Assembly: GCF_020740795.1 (NCBI RefSeq)
Contig: NC_067295.1
Coordinates: forward strand, 1 to 64,000
Length of the DNA: 64,000 nucleotides
Source of the DNA: Apus apus
Lineage: Eukaryota; Chordata; Aves; Apodiformes; Apodidae
Direction of reading: 5' to 3'
Part shown: positions 53,401-58,117 of the stretch, piece by piece
Numbering within the stretch: position 1 is the stretch's first letter
How the letters are laid out: every line of letters begins with the position of its first letter
Made by a program: the position numbers and the translations under genes
The notes under the pieces: model-generated
The model's input: the letters and a program-made list of their open reading frames with translations, nothing else
Told to the model about the DNA's origin: nothing
Databases searched by the model: none

Positions 53401-54243
53401 AAAACAACTGTACAAAAGGAGCAGAAGTTTTGGACCTGTATGACACGCTGCAGCAGTATCCAGGTAAGCACTAACATTCTCGTGATCTGGAAACAGTGAT
53501 GTTACAGGGGACGGGATTGAAAGAATGCCAAAATTAGGTGATAAATTATTATGCATCTGTTGGGAGCACATGATCCTACATGAGATGGGTTGTCGGTAGT
53601 GCTAGAGGGCTGCAGACTCTACAAGGCACATCAGAAGAAAACGGAGCGGCTTTCTAAGAGGATGGGAGCTGTCTTTGAGTACGGGAAGGTCTGCGAAAAT
53701 TGCGCCGAGAAGGCCCCAAGGACTCGTGCTGAGGCTGGCTACACAACGCTTAGAAGTGGAAGGGCTGCTGTCATAGCTTGAAGAGGGCGGTGCCGGAGGG
53801 CGAGAGGCTGCTGCGGGGCTCGGGCTGCCGGGCGGTGCCGGCGGGTCGCAGCGCGGGCCAGCGAGGCGCGAGGGGGGGAGCGGGCCCAAGGCGCGGAGCC
53901 GCCGCAGGCGCTCGACAGCCAACCGTGCCCAGGCAGCCTCCATCTGGCCGCCACAGAGCGCGGCCTCCTCCCCGCGCACCTGGAGCTGGAAAAGCAGCAC
54001 GCGGAGGCCAGCCAGGGCTGCTCCGTCTCCTCAGACCTCCTCAGCCGCCAGCGCGGGAGGCCGCGCGGAGCGGGCCTGGCACACGGCCGGGCCCTCCGCC
54101 TCGGGTCCTGCGGCCGTCCCCGCGCGGCGCTGGGGCCCAGGGAGCAGGGCGTCTCCAGGACGCGGTACCTACGTATAATGCGTCGGCTGCTCGGTCTGCG
54201 GAGACCCGCCGCCCCGCGGCCCAGCTCGCGACACCGACGGCAT
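11334..54243 (-). CDS. UNKL: UNKL, unkempt-like CCCH zinc finger and RING protein (16 coding exons, span)
   Basis: Sixteen minus-strand exons with AG/GT borders join in phase to 2418 nt, giving 805 residues and a TAA stop. Order: N-terminus starting MPSVSRAG; six CCCH fingers within about residues 30-311; a Ser/Thr-rich linker (about 312-600); the motif [12 protein letters not shown] (about 602); a coiled coil (about 640-750); and a C-terminal RING (about 764-800) with CIVC, PCQH, CDHC and CPCC. This is the unkempt family layout. Unkempt proteins bind UAG/U-rich mRNA through their CCCH clusters and repress translation; UNKL is the less studied paralogue and is proposed to act with a RING ubiquitin ligase activity. 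UNKL is preferred over UNK because of the [10 protein letters not shown] and DPRWQ region and because UQCC4 and GNPTG are neighbours. The length is close to that of UNK (about 810). Coordinates of each exon are given separately. The gene identity is very secure; individual borders rest on phase and splice consensus. Confidence 0.95.
11790..13193 (+). mobile_element. CR1 LINE, 3' part with long open reverse-transcriptase frame
   Basis: Plus-strand CR1 in UNKL intron 15 (antisense to the gene). An open frame of 408 codons (11932-13158) encodes the C-terminal half of the ORF2 reverse transcriptase with blocks [26 protein letters not shown] and the catalytic FADDTKLGG, then the CR1 thumb region ([14 protein letters not shown]). 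The frame continues upstream in register to about 11795 but is broken by one TAA at 11893-11895. The 3' end has the typical GGTTGGACTAGATGATCT...TATGATTCTA tail. 5'-truncated, hence inactive on its own. The good state of the frame suggests a rather recent insertion. Confidence 0.95.
14180..14707 (+). mobile_element. CR1 LINE fragment, degenerate
   Basis: Contains a decayed CR1 3' frame ([20 protein letters not shown]) with stops, and the tail GGTTGGACTGGATGATCTGC...GATTCTAT. Older than the copy at 11790-13193. Confidence 0.9.
15115..15369 (-). CDS. UNKL: UNKL coding exon 15, coiled coil
   Basis: Residues about 670-754: [40 protein letters not shown], then a tail ending [17 protein letters not shown]. 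This is a charged heptad-rich segment. The last 40 residues match the longer form seen in UNK (LYSLQKQLRAHLEQVD); the human UNKL isoform I recall skips this part and joins EVEAQ directly to VIFQL. Borders are CTCCCAG and GTGAGT. Confidence 0.95.
15370..17061 (-). other. UNKL: UNKL introns 13 and 14
   Basis: Intronic DNA of 825 bp (15370-16194) and 664 bp (16398-17061) flanking exon 14. No repeats or other genes recognised. Confidence 0.7.
16195..16397 (-). CDS. UNKL: UNKL coding exon 14, GSIWDF motif and start of coiled coil
   Basis: Residues about 602-669: [20 protein letters not shown], then [20 protein letters not shown] and [20 protein letters not shown], ending SWQQVKQ. The WDF block and the start of the coiled coil are strongly conserved in UNKL. 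The alternative reading that runs into the intron on the acceptor side is not coding. Borders are TTTTACAG and GTACAC. Confidence 0.95.
17062..17277 (-). CDS. UNKL: UNKL coding exon 13, Ser-rich region
   Basis: Residues about 530-602: [20 protein letters not shown], then [20 protein letters not shown], ending SASSHNSLG. Probably disordered. PVxIPGSLxR.xSLHS is shared with mammalian UNKL. The longer ORF in another frame here is a shadow. Borders are TACACATACAG and GTAAGT. Confidence 0.92.
17278..20839 (-). other. UNKL: UNKL intron 12
   Basis: Besides the ERV-like repeat it holds a short tandem repeat at about 18352-18386 (3.5 copies of catgtttgcaa). Otherwise no feature seen. Confidence 0.7.
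18590..19475 (+). mobile_element. Avian ERV/LTR-like repeat in UNKL intron 12
   Basis: GC-richer than its surroundings and not CR1. The right part (about 19290-19460) contains caataaac, a gtttgcctgacacagcaactgg-like segment, ccatgagctttttcat and a gagtgagagagcagctggatgg-like segment. I associate this series with the 3' internal/LTR region of a common avian endogenous retrovirus-type family. No viral ORF is intact. Boundaries are approximate and no target-site duplication was confirmed. Alternative: another dispersed repeat of unknown class. Confidence 0.5.
20840..20932 (-). CDS. UNKL: UNKL coding exon 12
   Basis: Residues about 499-530: [20 protein letters not shown], then [10 protein letters not shown]. 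An acidic short block conserved in UNKL (SALDLHLSNVN). It enters with two bases and leaves with one. Borders are TTTATTTAACAG and GTAAGA. Confidence 0.92.
20933..25965 (-). other. UNKL: UNKL intron 11
   Basis: About 5 kb. It holds the CR1 copy at 25168-25961, which ends only a few bases from the donor of exon 11. The stretch 21290-23700 is slightly richer in C/T but contains no recognised gene or repeat. A strong donor-like site at 24465 has no phase-compatible exon. Confidence 0.7.
25168..25961 (+). mobile_element. CR1 LINE 3' fragment, copy 1 of a near-identical pair
   Basis: Begins abruptly at about 25168 and ends with the CR1 tail (catt ctatgattctat). An open stretch at 25256-25621 encodes [20 protein letters not shown], then [13 protein letters not shown], and stops at LQGT. 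Nearly identical over its whole length to 36633-37416, sharing the same stop, with only about half a dozen substitutions and one small indel seen by eye. Confidence 0.95.
25966..26131 (-). CDS. UNKL: UNKL coding exon 11
   Basis: Residues about 444-499: [20 protein letters not shown], then [20 protein letters not shown] and [15 protein letters not shown]. The acceptor TTTTTTTTAACAG was chosen over a CAG 22 nt inside the exon, because only the outer site keeps the frame after exon 10. The NPLASS and ALPFY...NTVE blocks are shared with UNK and UNKL. The donor is GTAAGT. Confidence 0.9.
26153..26184. repeat. (TA)n(CA)n microsatellite
   Basis: About seven TA followed by about eight AC dinucleotides, 20 bases upstream of the exon 11 acceptor on the gene strand. 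It lies just outside the pyrimidine tract. Confidence 0.9.
27065..27250 (+). mobile_element. CR1 LINE 3' fragment, old
   Basis: Decayed CR1 sequence recognisable by the order of typical blocks (CACTAGAATGTGTTGCCCA-like, then GAGGCTGTGGAGTC, then a ctagctgacctcac-like end). The tail is truncated where the next CR1 begins. Confidence 0.75.
27262..27625 (-). mobile_element. CR1 LINE fragment, minus orientation
   Basis: The plus strand reads acagtttgggctggaaggga, ctttaaagatgacctagtcc, the complement of the CR1 3' end, and continues through the complement of the conserved wrap-up region. Directly abuts the plus-strand fragment on its left, so the two are in tail-to-tail inverted arrangement. Confidence 0.88.
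27706..27768 (-). CDS. UNKL: UNKL coding exon 10, short linker exon
   Basis: Residues about 423-443: [20 protein letters not shown] plus K. It is 63 nt, symmetric phase 0, and so could be an alternative cassette. Borders are CCTTCTTTCAG and GTACTG. Similarity to the family is weak, but the Q/E/N-rich run before NHLSVF fits UNKL (..QDSKQNHLAVF). Confidence 0.82.
28793..29192 (+). mobile_element. CR1 LINE 3' fragment
   Basis: Encodes [20 protein letters not shown]-like CR1 residues with later stops and ends ccttccaacccaacccattc...gtgattctata. Lies in UNKL intron 9. Confidence 0.92.
29869..29903. repeat. Short tandem repeat (attaatagaaa)
   Basis: Three copies of an 11-base unit, aaattaatag. 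A local repeat of no known function. Confidence 0.8.
30248..30436 (-). CDS. UNKL: UNKL coding exon 9, Ser-rich linker
   Basis: Residues about 360-422: [20 protein letters not shown], then [17 protein letters not shown] and more, ending PGFEREDQ. It is 63 whole codons between CTTCTACAG and GTATGT, so it could be skipped without a frame shift. RQRSLASG is a possible basophilic kinase motif; this is inference only. Confidence 0.88.
30437..34742 (-). other. UNKL: UNKL intron 8
   Basis: 4.3 kb of AT-rich DNA with no recognised repeat, exon or RNA gene. ORFs here lack features; a small tandem agaactagact duplication lies at about 31258-31285. Confidence 0.7.
34743..34888 (-). CDS. UNKL: UNKL coding exon 8, Ser/Asn-rich linker
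   Basis: Residues about 311-359: [20 protein letters not shown], then [20 protein letters not shown] and NSSGQSGN. A low-complexity linker after the finger clusters; the short blocks NEW and SGQ.GN recall UNKL. Borders are TTCAACAG and GTAAGT. Phase agrees with exons 7 and 9. Confidence 0.88.
36140..37416 (+). mobile_element. CR1 LINE fragment, copy 2 of the near-identical pair
   Basis: Longer at its 5' side than copy 1: it includes a decayed RT core ([20 protein letters not shown], then GVPQGS) at 36239-36484 with a premature stop, and FA-stop in place of FADD. The right part (36633-37416) is nearly identical to 25168-25961. It ends caatatattctatcattcta. Confidence 0.95.
37488..37985 (-). 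mobile_element. CR1 LINE RT-core fragment, minus orientation
   Basis: A minus-strand open frame of 146 codons (37492-37932) encodes [33 protein letters not shown] and [10 protein letters not shown]. It lacks the 3' end, which is unusual because CR1 copies usually lose the 5' end, so this copy seems to have been cut by a later event. It faces the plus-strand CR1 ending about 70 bases away. Confidence 0.93.
39106..39190 (-). CDS. UNKL: UNKL coding exon 7, CCCH finger 6
   Basis: Residues about 283-311: [20 protein letters not shown], then FCAFAHVE. This is the sixth and last canonical CCCH finger. The exon begins on a codon boundary after TTTGTTTAG and ends one base into a codon before GTAAGA. 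Confidence 0.96.
39705..39822 (-). CDS. UNKL: UNKL coding exon 6, CCCH finger 5
   Basis: Residues about 243-282: [19 protein letters not shown], then [20 protein letters not shown]. The C...C...C-x-x-C/H arrangement is the family's fifth finger. The exon starts one base into the codon and ends on a codon boundary before GTAAGA. Confidence 0.96.
39992..40052. repeat. (TA)n/(ATCT)n microsatellite
   Basis: Mixed tatatatctatatc units and about 14 TA dinucleotides, ending in atctatctcc. Lies in UNKL intron 5. Confidence 0.9.
40611..40746 (-). CDS. UNKL: UNKL coding exon 5, CCCH finger 4
   Basis: Residues about 198-243: [20 protein letters not shown], then [20 protein letters not shown]. Finger 4 is C-x5-C-x5-C-x3-H type. 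In UNK the second CCCH cluster begins here. Borders are CTGTTTACAG and GTACAT. Confidence 0.96.
40747..42666 (-). other. UNKL: UNKL intron 4
   Basis: 1.9 kb, AT-rich. Apart from the CR1 relic, nothing recognised. Confidence 0.7.
41395..41600 (+). mobile_element. Very old CR1 LINE relic
   Basis: The translation of 41419-41482 reads [13 protein letters not shown], recalling the CR1 block [11 protein letters not shown]. The rest is too decayed to follow. Located in UNKL intron 4. Confidence 0.55.
42667..42800 (-). CDS. UNKL: UNKL coding exon 4, linker between the two CCCH clusters
   Basis: Residues about 153-198. It encodes [12 protein letters not shown], then [20 protein letters not shown] and SEDPRWQ. 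This segment distinguishes UNKL from UNK. It begins with one base and ends with one, before a GTAACG donor, which is weaker than the other donors in the gene. Confidence 0.94.
43084..43164 (-). CDS. Candidate optional UNKL exon encoding a CCCH-like segment
   Basis: This is an 81-nt minus-strand block between UNKL exons 3 and 4, preceded by TTTTTAG and followed by GTACAA. It begins with one base and ends with two, the phase needed for insertion between those exons without a frame shift, and it has no stop. It encodes [19 protein letters not shown] followed by QHTDEHC. The Cys spacing (C-x7-C-x6-C) resembles finger 1, but when spliced the final His is missing. Read through the donor, the sequence continues RYKH, which completes C-x3-H. 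I do not recall such an exon in human UNKL. It could be a cassette exon, an alternative terminal exon, or chance. Confidence 0.4.
44795..45000. repeat. Old interspersed repeat
   Basis: The series gtaagatagcagccatacca, ctcagatcaaaggttcatct, agcctggaatcctgtctcca, acagtggccaatagcagatg recalls a dispersed amniote repeat of the form 'gccatactgggtcagaccaaaggtc...'. Class and limits are uncertain; I do not assign a family name. Confidence 0.5.
45606..45782 (-). CDS. UNKL: UNKL coding exon 3, end of CCCH finger 2 and finger 3
   Basis: Residues about 94-153. It completes finger 2 ([20 protein letters not shown]) and contains finger 3 ([11 protein letters not shown], then CAFAH), ending [13 protein letters not shown]. 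It starts with one base and ends with two, so it splices in phase directly to the exon at 42667-42800 (giving DIREFQAQE), as in UNK and UNKL. Confidence 0.96.
45783..52157 (-). other. UNKL: UNKL intron 2
   Basis: The largest intron, 6.4 kb, AT-rich with A-rich simple stretches at about 46415-46455. It contains one CR1 tail near 50150. No other gene, exon or RNA recognised. Confidence 0.75.
50148..50375 (-). mobile_element. CR1 LINE 3' end, minus orientation
   Basis: The plus strand reads agaatcacagaatggttaca, followed by the decayed complement of the CR1 3' end (ggaaatgacttctaacatca), an A/C-rich insert at 50220-50270, and the complement of the next conserved block up to ggcagcccattcccca. 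Short and old. Confidence 0.8.
52158..52367 (-). CDS. UNKL: UNKL coding exon 2, CCCH fingers 1 and 2
   Basis: Residues about 24-94, starting [10 protein letters not shown]. It carries finger 1 (CPLFLQHKC, then CFHWH), the basic stretch [20 protein letters not shown], and the first part of finger 2 ([16 protein letters not shown]). The acceptor has a T-rich tract ending TTTTTTTAG, and the donor is GTAAGT. This is among the most conserved parts of the unkempt family and belongs to the RNA-contacting cluster. Confidence 0.96.
52368..53779 (-). other. UNKL: UNKL intron 1, distal part
   Basis: AT-rich intronic DNA before the CpG island. A plus-strand ORF at 53590-53781 (63 codons) has no recognised features. 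Nothing else seen. Confidence 0.65.
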
Positions 54244-54500
54244 CTCCCCCGGCGGGCGGCGGCGCGCAGGCGCAACGCGCTGCTTCCGGCCCCGCCCGCC
54301 AGCGCGCGCCGCAGCCCGCCGCGCGCTGCCCCGGCGGGAGTCCCGGGAACGGCGGGATCGCCCGAGCCCCGCGGCACCAGCCCCCGCACCCGCCTGGCCT
54401 GCTGCACCGCAGGGACCCACCTGACCGGGGCCCGCAGCCCGGCGCGCGCAGCCCGGCGCCGCTGTGCTCGCCGCAGCGCCCGCTGTCCCACCGGCTGCTG
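53780..54500 (-). promoter_or_regulatory. UNKL: CpG island and promoter of UNKL
   Basis: A dense GC and CpG-rich block surrounds UNKL exon 1, falling sharply to AT-rich DNA at about 54500 on one side and 53770 on the other. No TATA box is evident in the expected position. All six frames contain long GC-rich ORFs (up to 276 codons), which I regard as compositional. The 5' UTR probably lies within 54244-54480. Confidence 0.7.
54173..54243 (-). CDS. UNKL: UNKL coding exon 1 (start codon)
   Basis: ATG at 54241-54243 begins [13 protein letters not shown] and continues to QTEQPTHY, ending two bases into a codon before a GTAGGT donor. The start matches the UNKL N-terminus (MPSVS, then PTHY before YLKEF). 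The frame upstream stays open but has no ATG, and family similarity fixes this start. The exon lies inside a CpG island. Confidence 0.9.
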
Positions 54501-55137
54501 ACGTGCTGGGGTTTGTTTTCCTTTGCTTTTGTAATTAAGAATTTGAATGGCACAACAACAGCCTTGCATTTTTACATTTGAAAGCTTAAAGAAAATGCCT
54601 CTAACTTTGAAGAGAACCAGGTTGTACTAGGAGCTTAGAATCTTCCTCTCCGAGAAGTCTCCAGAGTATGCAAGTTTGAATATCTGAATCTGTAGGAAAA
54701 ACTAGGTACTACATTGTTCAATAAAACTAGGGGTTTCCTCCGCAATATCACGCAAGCCAATCACTTCGATTCTCCACTAAATTCTTTCCTACTAGTAATG
54801 ATCACCTAAATACTGCGTGTCTATGAAGTTCTAGTTCAGAAAGCCAACTATGCATTTATAAGGTAATTTGTATGTTATTTAGTGAATTTTTTAAAAGAAT
54901 CAGAACACAAAGAATCATGTTAACAAGTCATACACTTACAACTGTGTTCAAAATAAGTTGAACGCTATGACTAGCAAAATGTCAAACGAAGGTCACGTTC
55001 AGCAGCAATTTTATAGCCTTACAGCTTTGATATTTTAGTAAACCGTGTATGTAAGAGAAATAATCCATGATAGAGAGATGGGTTGTATAAAACGTATTTT
55101 CCGATACTAGCTGATTTGTGATACATCCTGTACATAC
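54501..55137. other. Spacer between UQCC4 and UNKL
   Basis: About 640 bases of AT-rich DNA. It must contain the UQCC4 3' end unless transcripts run through. No minus-strand AATAAA was found in the stretch; the AATAAA near 54720 is on the plus strand. Confidence 0.6.
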
Positions 55138-55350
55138 CTCACGTGCAATGAAGGAACTACTCCTTGCAACAGCAGTATAAATTGCTAAGCCAAAACCAGC
55201 ACAGAAAGCAGAATACATGAAGGAATCGGCTTCCAAGATAAGGCTGCCGACAGGCTGGTAAAACAAGTTTTCCCACGGAAGCGTCCGTGCAGCCTCCGGC
55301 CGGGTGAGAGCCGCAGGCTTCGGCAGCTGCCGGGGCCGCCGCGCTCCCGC
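55138..55350 (-). other. In-frame ORF after the UQCC4 stop with a hydrophobic segment and a splice donor
   Basis: Directly after the UQCC4 TAG, 71 sense codons continue in the same frame up to a consensus donor (GAG then GTATGT at 55137). The encoded stretch includes LPWENLFYQPVGSLILEADS, then FMYSAFCAGFGLAIYTAV, which resembles a membrane helix. I recognise no family. There is no good acceptor in front of it. It may be the UQCC4 3' UTR, an exon of a read-through transcript into UNKL, or a separate small gene starting at the internal ATG (MYSAFCAG). Confidence 0.3.
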
Positions 55351-55687
55351 CTAGTCCTGCCCCCGCAGGGCAGCGCTGCTTCCCGGGGCCGCCTCCGAGG
55401 AGCCCGCGACCGGCCCGGAGAACGCCGCTTCCAGCCGCTCGTCCACCTCCGTTTTCTCCCTCAGCACGCACCAGAGCAGCAGCCCCGCGCACAGCAGGCT
55501 GAGCGGCAGCACCTTCGCCCACGGCCGCTCGTGGTCGCTGCCCATGGACCGGCCGACGCTCCACACGCGCGGGCTGGCCTTGCTGCCGGAGAACGGGAGG
55601 GCCCCCCCGTCCTCGGGATCCGAGCCCGGGGGGCCCCGCCGCGCCAGCCCCCTCCGCGGCCCCAGCAGGCGCAGGCAGCGCCGCGCC
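55351..55687 (-). CDS. UQCC4: UQCC4 coding exon 2
   Basis: The acceptor GAGTGTCTTTGCAG is followed by one base completing an Arg codon and 111 further sense codons to TAG at 55351-55353. It contains the conserved WSVGRSMG...RPWAKVLPL core and the membrane segment. The frame stays open for 71 more codons after the TAG (see the separate entry). Confidence 0.92.
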
Positions 55688-55781
55688 CTGCAAAGACACT
55701 CGCGTCAGCGGCGGGAACCGGCGGGCCCGGCCCGGCCCCCCGCGCCCCCGCTCACCGCGCGCGGCCCAGCGCCCAGCTCAT
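55351..55781 (-). CDS. UQCC4: UQCC4 (C16orf91/CCSMST1), complex III assembly factor 4 (two exons, span)
   Basis: Two minus-strand exons (55756-55781 and 55351-55687) join to 120 residues plus TAG. The first encodes MSWALGRA; the second starts with the last base of an Arg codon. The Arg-rich N-terminus (RARRCLRLLGPRRG) fits a mitochondrial targeting signal. The block FSGSKASPRVWSVGRSMGS, then RPWAKVLPL, aligns with human FSSSKANPHRWSVGHTMGK and RPWWKVLPL. One membrane segment lies at about residues 68-84, followed by an acidic/Ala-rich tail. Human UQCC4 is about 132 residues, an inner-membrane factor needed for cytochrome b and complex III assembly. The gene lies just upstream of UNKL on the same strand, as in mammals. 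Confidence 0.92.
55756..55781 (-). CDS. UQCC4: UQCC4 coding exon 1
   Basis: ATG at 55779-55781 in the context GGCGGCATGA; eight codons plus two bases, then a GTGAGC donor. The start is chosen because it gives the short basic, hydrophobic leader expected for this protein and the phase fits exon 2 exactly. Confidence 0.85.
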
Positions 55782-56349
55782 GCCGCCGCCGGAAGCGGAA
55801 CGGGCCCGCGGGGGCGGGCGCTGCTGCGCGGCTCCTCCCGCCGCTCGCCGAGCACGGCGGCTCTTTGGTAACGAGCCGGTGTTTCCAGAGCACCTTTGCG
55901 CCAGACCGCGAGCAGCCTCCGCGTCCGGCACCGCTTCCCAGAGGGGACGGCGGCCTGAGGGCGGAGCGCAGCGCTGGGGAGCGCTGCTGCCGCGGTCTGC
56001 GCGGCAGGCGGCGTGAAAATGGAGTGACATGTTCTTGATACTGTACTTTGACGCGTCTTCCAGCTCTGCGTGGCCGAGGCCGAGCATCTGGAGACAAGGG
56101 ACGCGCCCCCGCGATGAACATGAAGGAGCCGAGAGCGGAGCCCCGGGCCGGCCGCGGCGGGAGGTGCCCCTGCCCCCGGGCGCTGGCTGCAGAACGTCAT
56201 TAGATGTAACGAAAATAGATTAAGATAGAATTAAGCTTAGTAGATATTTACTGGAATTATACATTTATATCATAATTTTCTGACTGCTGCATGCTAGCTT
56301 GCTAGTTATTTTATTGTATATTTAGTAGAAAGATCCTGAAATGAAATGA

Positions 56350-56954
56350 TGCTTGTGAAACAACGTGCTTTGTGAAATCGACATTCTTGGGTAAATGATT
56401 GGCTACGAAACAATCAGTCAGCAACACAGGCACATCCTGTAGACAGAGGGAAGGGTGAACCTTGCGAGTCCAGCCCTGCCTGTGCAAGTCCAGAGACGCC
56501 GTTTCTGACACTTCAGAGAACCGGTGCTGATCGGGGCTTACCCGGGCAGTCTGCAGCCCTTCTGCAGGTAAACTCACAACGAACCTGAGGAACTGGGGGC
56601 CTTGCAGTTGGAAACTGGAGGACCAGCTAGACTTGCTGCCCAATATTATGCATGTGTCAGAGAAGGGATTAACCAAAGGACACCTCAGAACAACTCCCCC
56701 AGCAGACCACCAAAGACCCCCACGTAAGAAGCTTAAAGTGCATGCATAAGGAGAATGCAAATATTATAATGATTTCCAGGAAATCTGATACATATGTATC
56801 TCATAGGACAATGTAAGTCTTGCCTGTTGTCACTTAGGGCATGCACCACTTTGAGAACCATCTCTCATGCATCCAGCACTGCAATAAGGAATGCTTGCCT
56901 TCTAAAACTTAAAGACAAGTGTTAGAGGGTTCTTTCAGCACCAAATTTTACAGT
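56350..56954 (+). mobile_element. Probable solo LTR of an ERVL-type element
   Basis: About 600 bases starting tgtgaaacaa and ending ttttaca. It contains a cataaggagaatgcaaat-like TATA region and the end series ccagcactgcaataaggaat, then gtgttagagggttctttcag, resembling the 3' end of avian ERVL-like LTRs with a degraded poly(A) signal (aataag). No internal viral genes adjoin it. Limits and family are inferred from pattern memory. The 149-codon minus ORF inside is not supported as a gene. Confidence 0.5.
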
Positions 56955-57022
56955 AACATGGGCAGGTGGATCTAGATGATGTTTAAGGTCCGTTCCAACC
57001 CAAACCATTCTATGGTTCTATG
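56955..57022 (+). mobile_element. CR1 LINE tail
   Basis: The final CR1 piece only: tctagatgatgtttaaggtc, then cgttccaacccaaaccattc and tatggttctatg. It directly follows the LTR-like repeat. Confidence 0.85.
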
Positions 57023-58088
57023 ACTGGTCTTGAACTATTTTGTATTTACACCACTAGCTACCATGCTTGATGAAAGAAAATAAAAAAGCTGGGACTGGAG
57101 ACCAGAATCTGCAAACCTATGTCCAATACCAGGCCTTTTTATTACAAATGTTCTCAGAAACAATCCAACTGTCCCCAGTAATGGTGAGCCCTTGCTCCAT
57201 TATGTTCCCTTTGCTTTAGGGTAGAAATTCAGAAAGTCAAGAATACTTGCAGAATGTAACTTATCTTAGTGCCACGATACATGTTCAACTTGCTGGACGT
57301 TCTGTATGAACTCGCTGTTTACCTCCCAAGTTTCTTCATACAGTGTCATTCCAAACTCCCGTATCACCATGCAGGTGCTCATCATCCTTTGACTCATTAA
57401 GAACACTTGTCACTGCAGTTGCCAATTTGTGACTTACATGTTCAACACTAGTATTTTCAGCTGTAATATTTAGTTTAAGACACCAGTTATTTCCGCTTTT
57501 AAACACCAAAACATTTTTGACACATATTCACTAAATAGTTCTGAAATAAGCCATCTAGAGTAAGCTGTGAATTCTGCTTTTGATTTTACAGTTCTAATCT
57601 GCAATAATTACATGAACTAGAAAAGGCAAAAATACTGTGCAAGTTACATAGTTGATAGTTTAAACATGCAGATAAAATGGTTTAGAAAATTTCTAATACA
57701 AGTTTTCCCTAGAAAAGAAATTCAACACTTTACAAAGAAACAGAGGAGAAAGCTTCTCAAAACAAACAAAAAAAAGAAGTACGTCACTAATTTTAAGCTT
57801 AATTAGCGCAAAGGTTCATTTTTCTCTCGAGGTGCCAATTCTGAACATAAAAGGTGTAAATGTGTGTTCAGGGAAGTTACAACCTCCTTAGACAAATAGT
57901 TCATGTAATATTGGGCACGATGGACTGGAGGGAATTGTGGGGTGAGGGGGATAGACAAAAAAAAACAGAACAAAATGAAACCAAAGTAAAAATCCCCAAC
58001 ATGAACAACAAAACCAAAAAACAACTTGTCTGGAATTAATCCAGATAAGCCTTGCTTCTTCAGAGCCAGCACCAAACAGTCTTTCCTT
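57023..58088 (-). other. Probable GNPTG 3' UTR or spacer
   Basis: AT-rich DNA after the tentative GNPTG stop; a minus-strand AATAAA lies at 57138-57143. A 90-codon minus ORF at 57803-58075 is not supported by similarity. Confidence 0.4.
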
Positions 58089-58117
58089 CTAAAAACTACA
58101 CGTGATATGGTACAGAA
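58089..58117 (-). CDS. GNPTG: Tentative last coding exon of GNPTG
   Basis: The best acceptor downstream of the previous exon is a long pyrimidine tract (CCTTTTTTTTCCCGTC...TTTCTGTTAG). In phase it would add VLYHITCSF and a TAG at 58089-58091. The human tail is much longer and poorly conserved, so similarity cannot test this. A second acceptor at about 58088 would give a different short tail. Possible poly(A) signal AATAAA (minus) at 57138-57143. Confidence 0.33.

Larger units (their letters stand above)
55290..56190 (-). promoter_or_regulatory. UQCC4: CpG island covering UQCC4 and its promoter
   Basis: Strongly GC- and CpG-rich DNA from within UQCC4 exon 2 to about 56190, where it changes to AT-rich sequence. 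The likely UQCC4 transcription start lies between 55782 and 56190. A short plus-strand ORF at 56113-56202 (starting MNMKEPRAE) lies at its edge, but there is no support for a divergent gene. Confidence 0.65.

Noticed and set aside
53590-53781. 63-codon plus-strand ORF near the UNKL CpG island
   Set aside because: No similarity, no splice evidence, and it overlaps other equally open frames.
53739-54581. Long overlapping ORFs (up to 276 codons) on both strands in the UNKL CpG island
   Set aside because: GC-rich composition makes stops rare; the residues are Arg/Pro/Ala/Gly and differ by frame. Only the MPSVSRAG frame is supported by similarity and splicing.
56311-56760. 149-codon minus-strand ORF between UQCC4 and GNPTG
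   Set aside because: It lies inside an LTR-like repeat, with no similarity or splice support.
57803-58075. 90-codon minus ORF as the GNPTG last exon
   Set aside because: It is not in the phase required after the 58559 donor, and its residues do not resemble a GNPTG tail.
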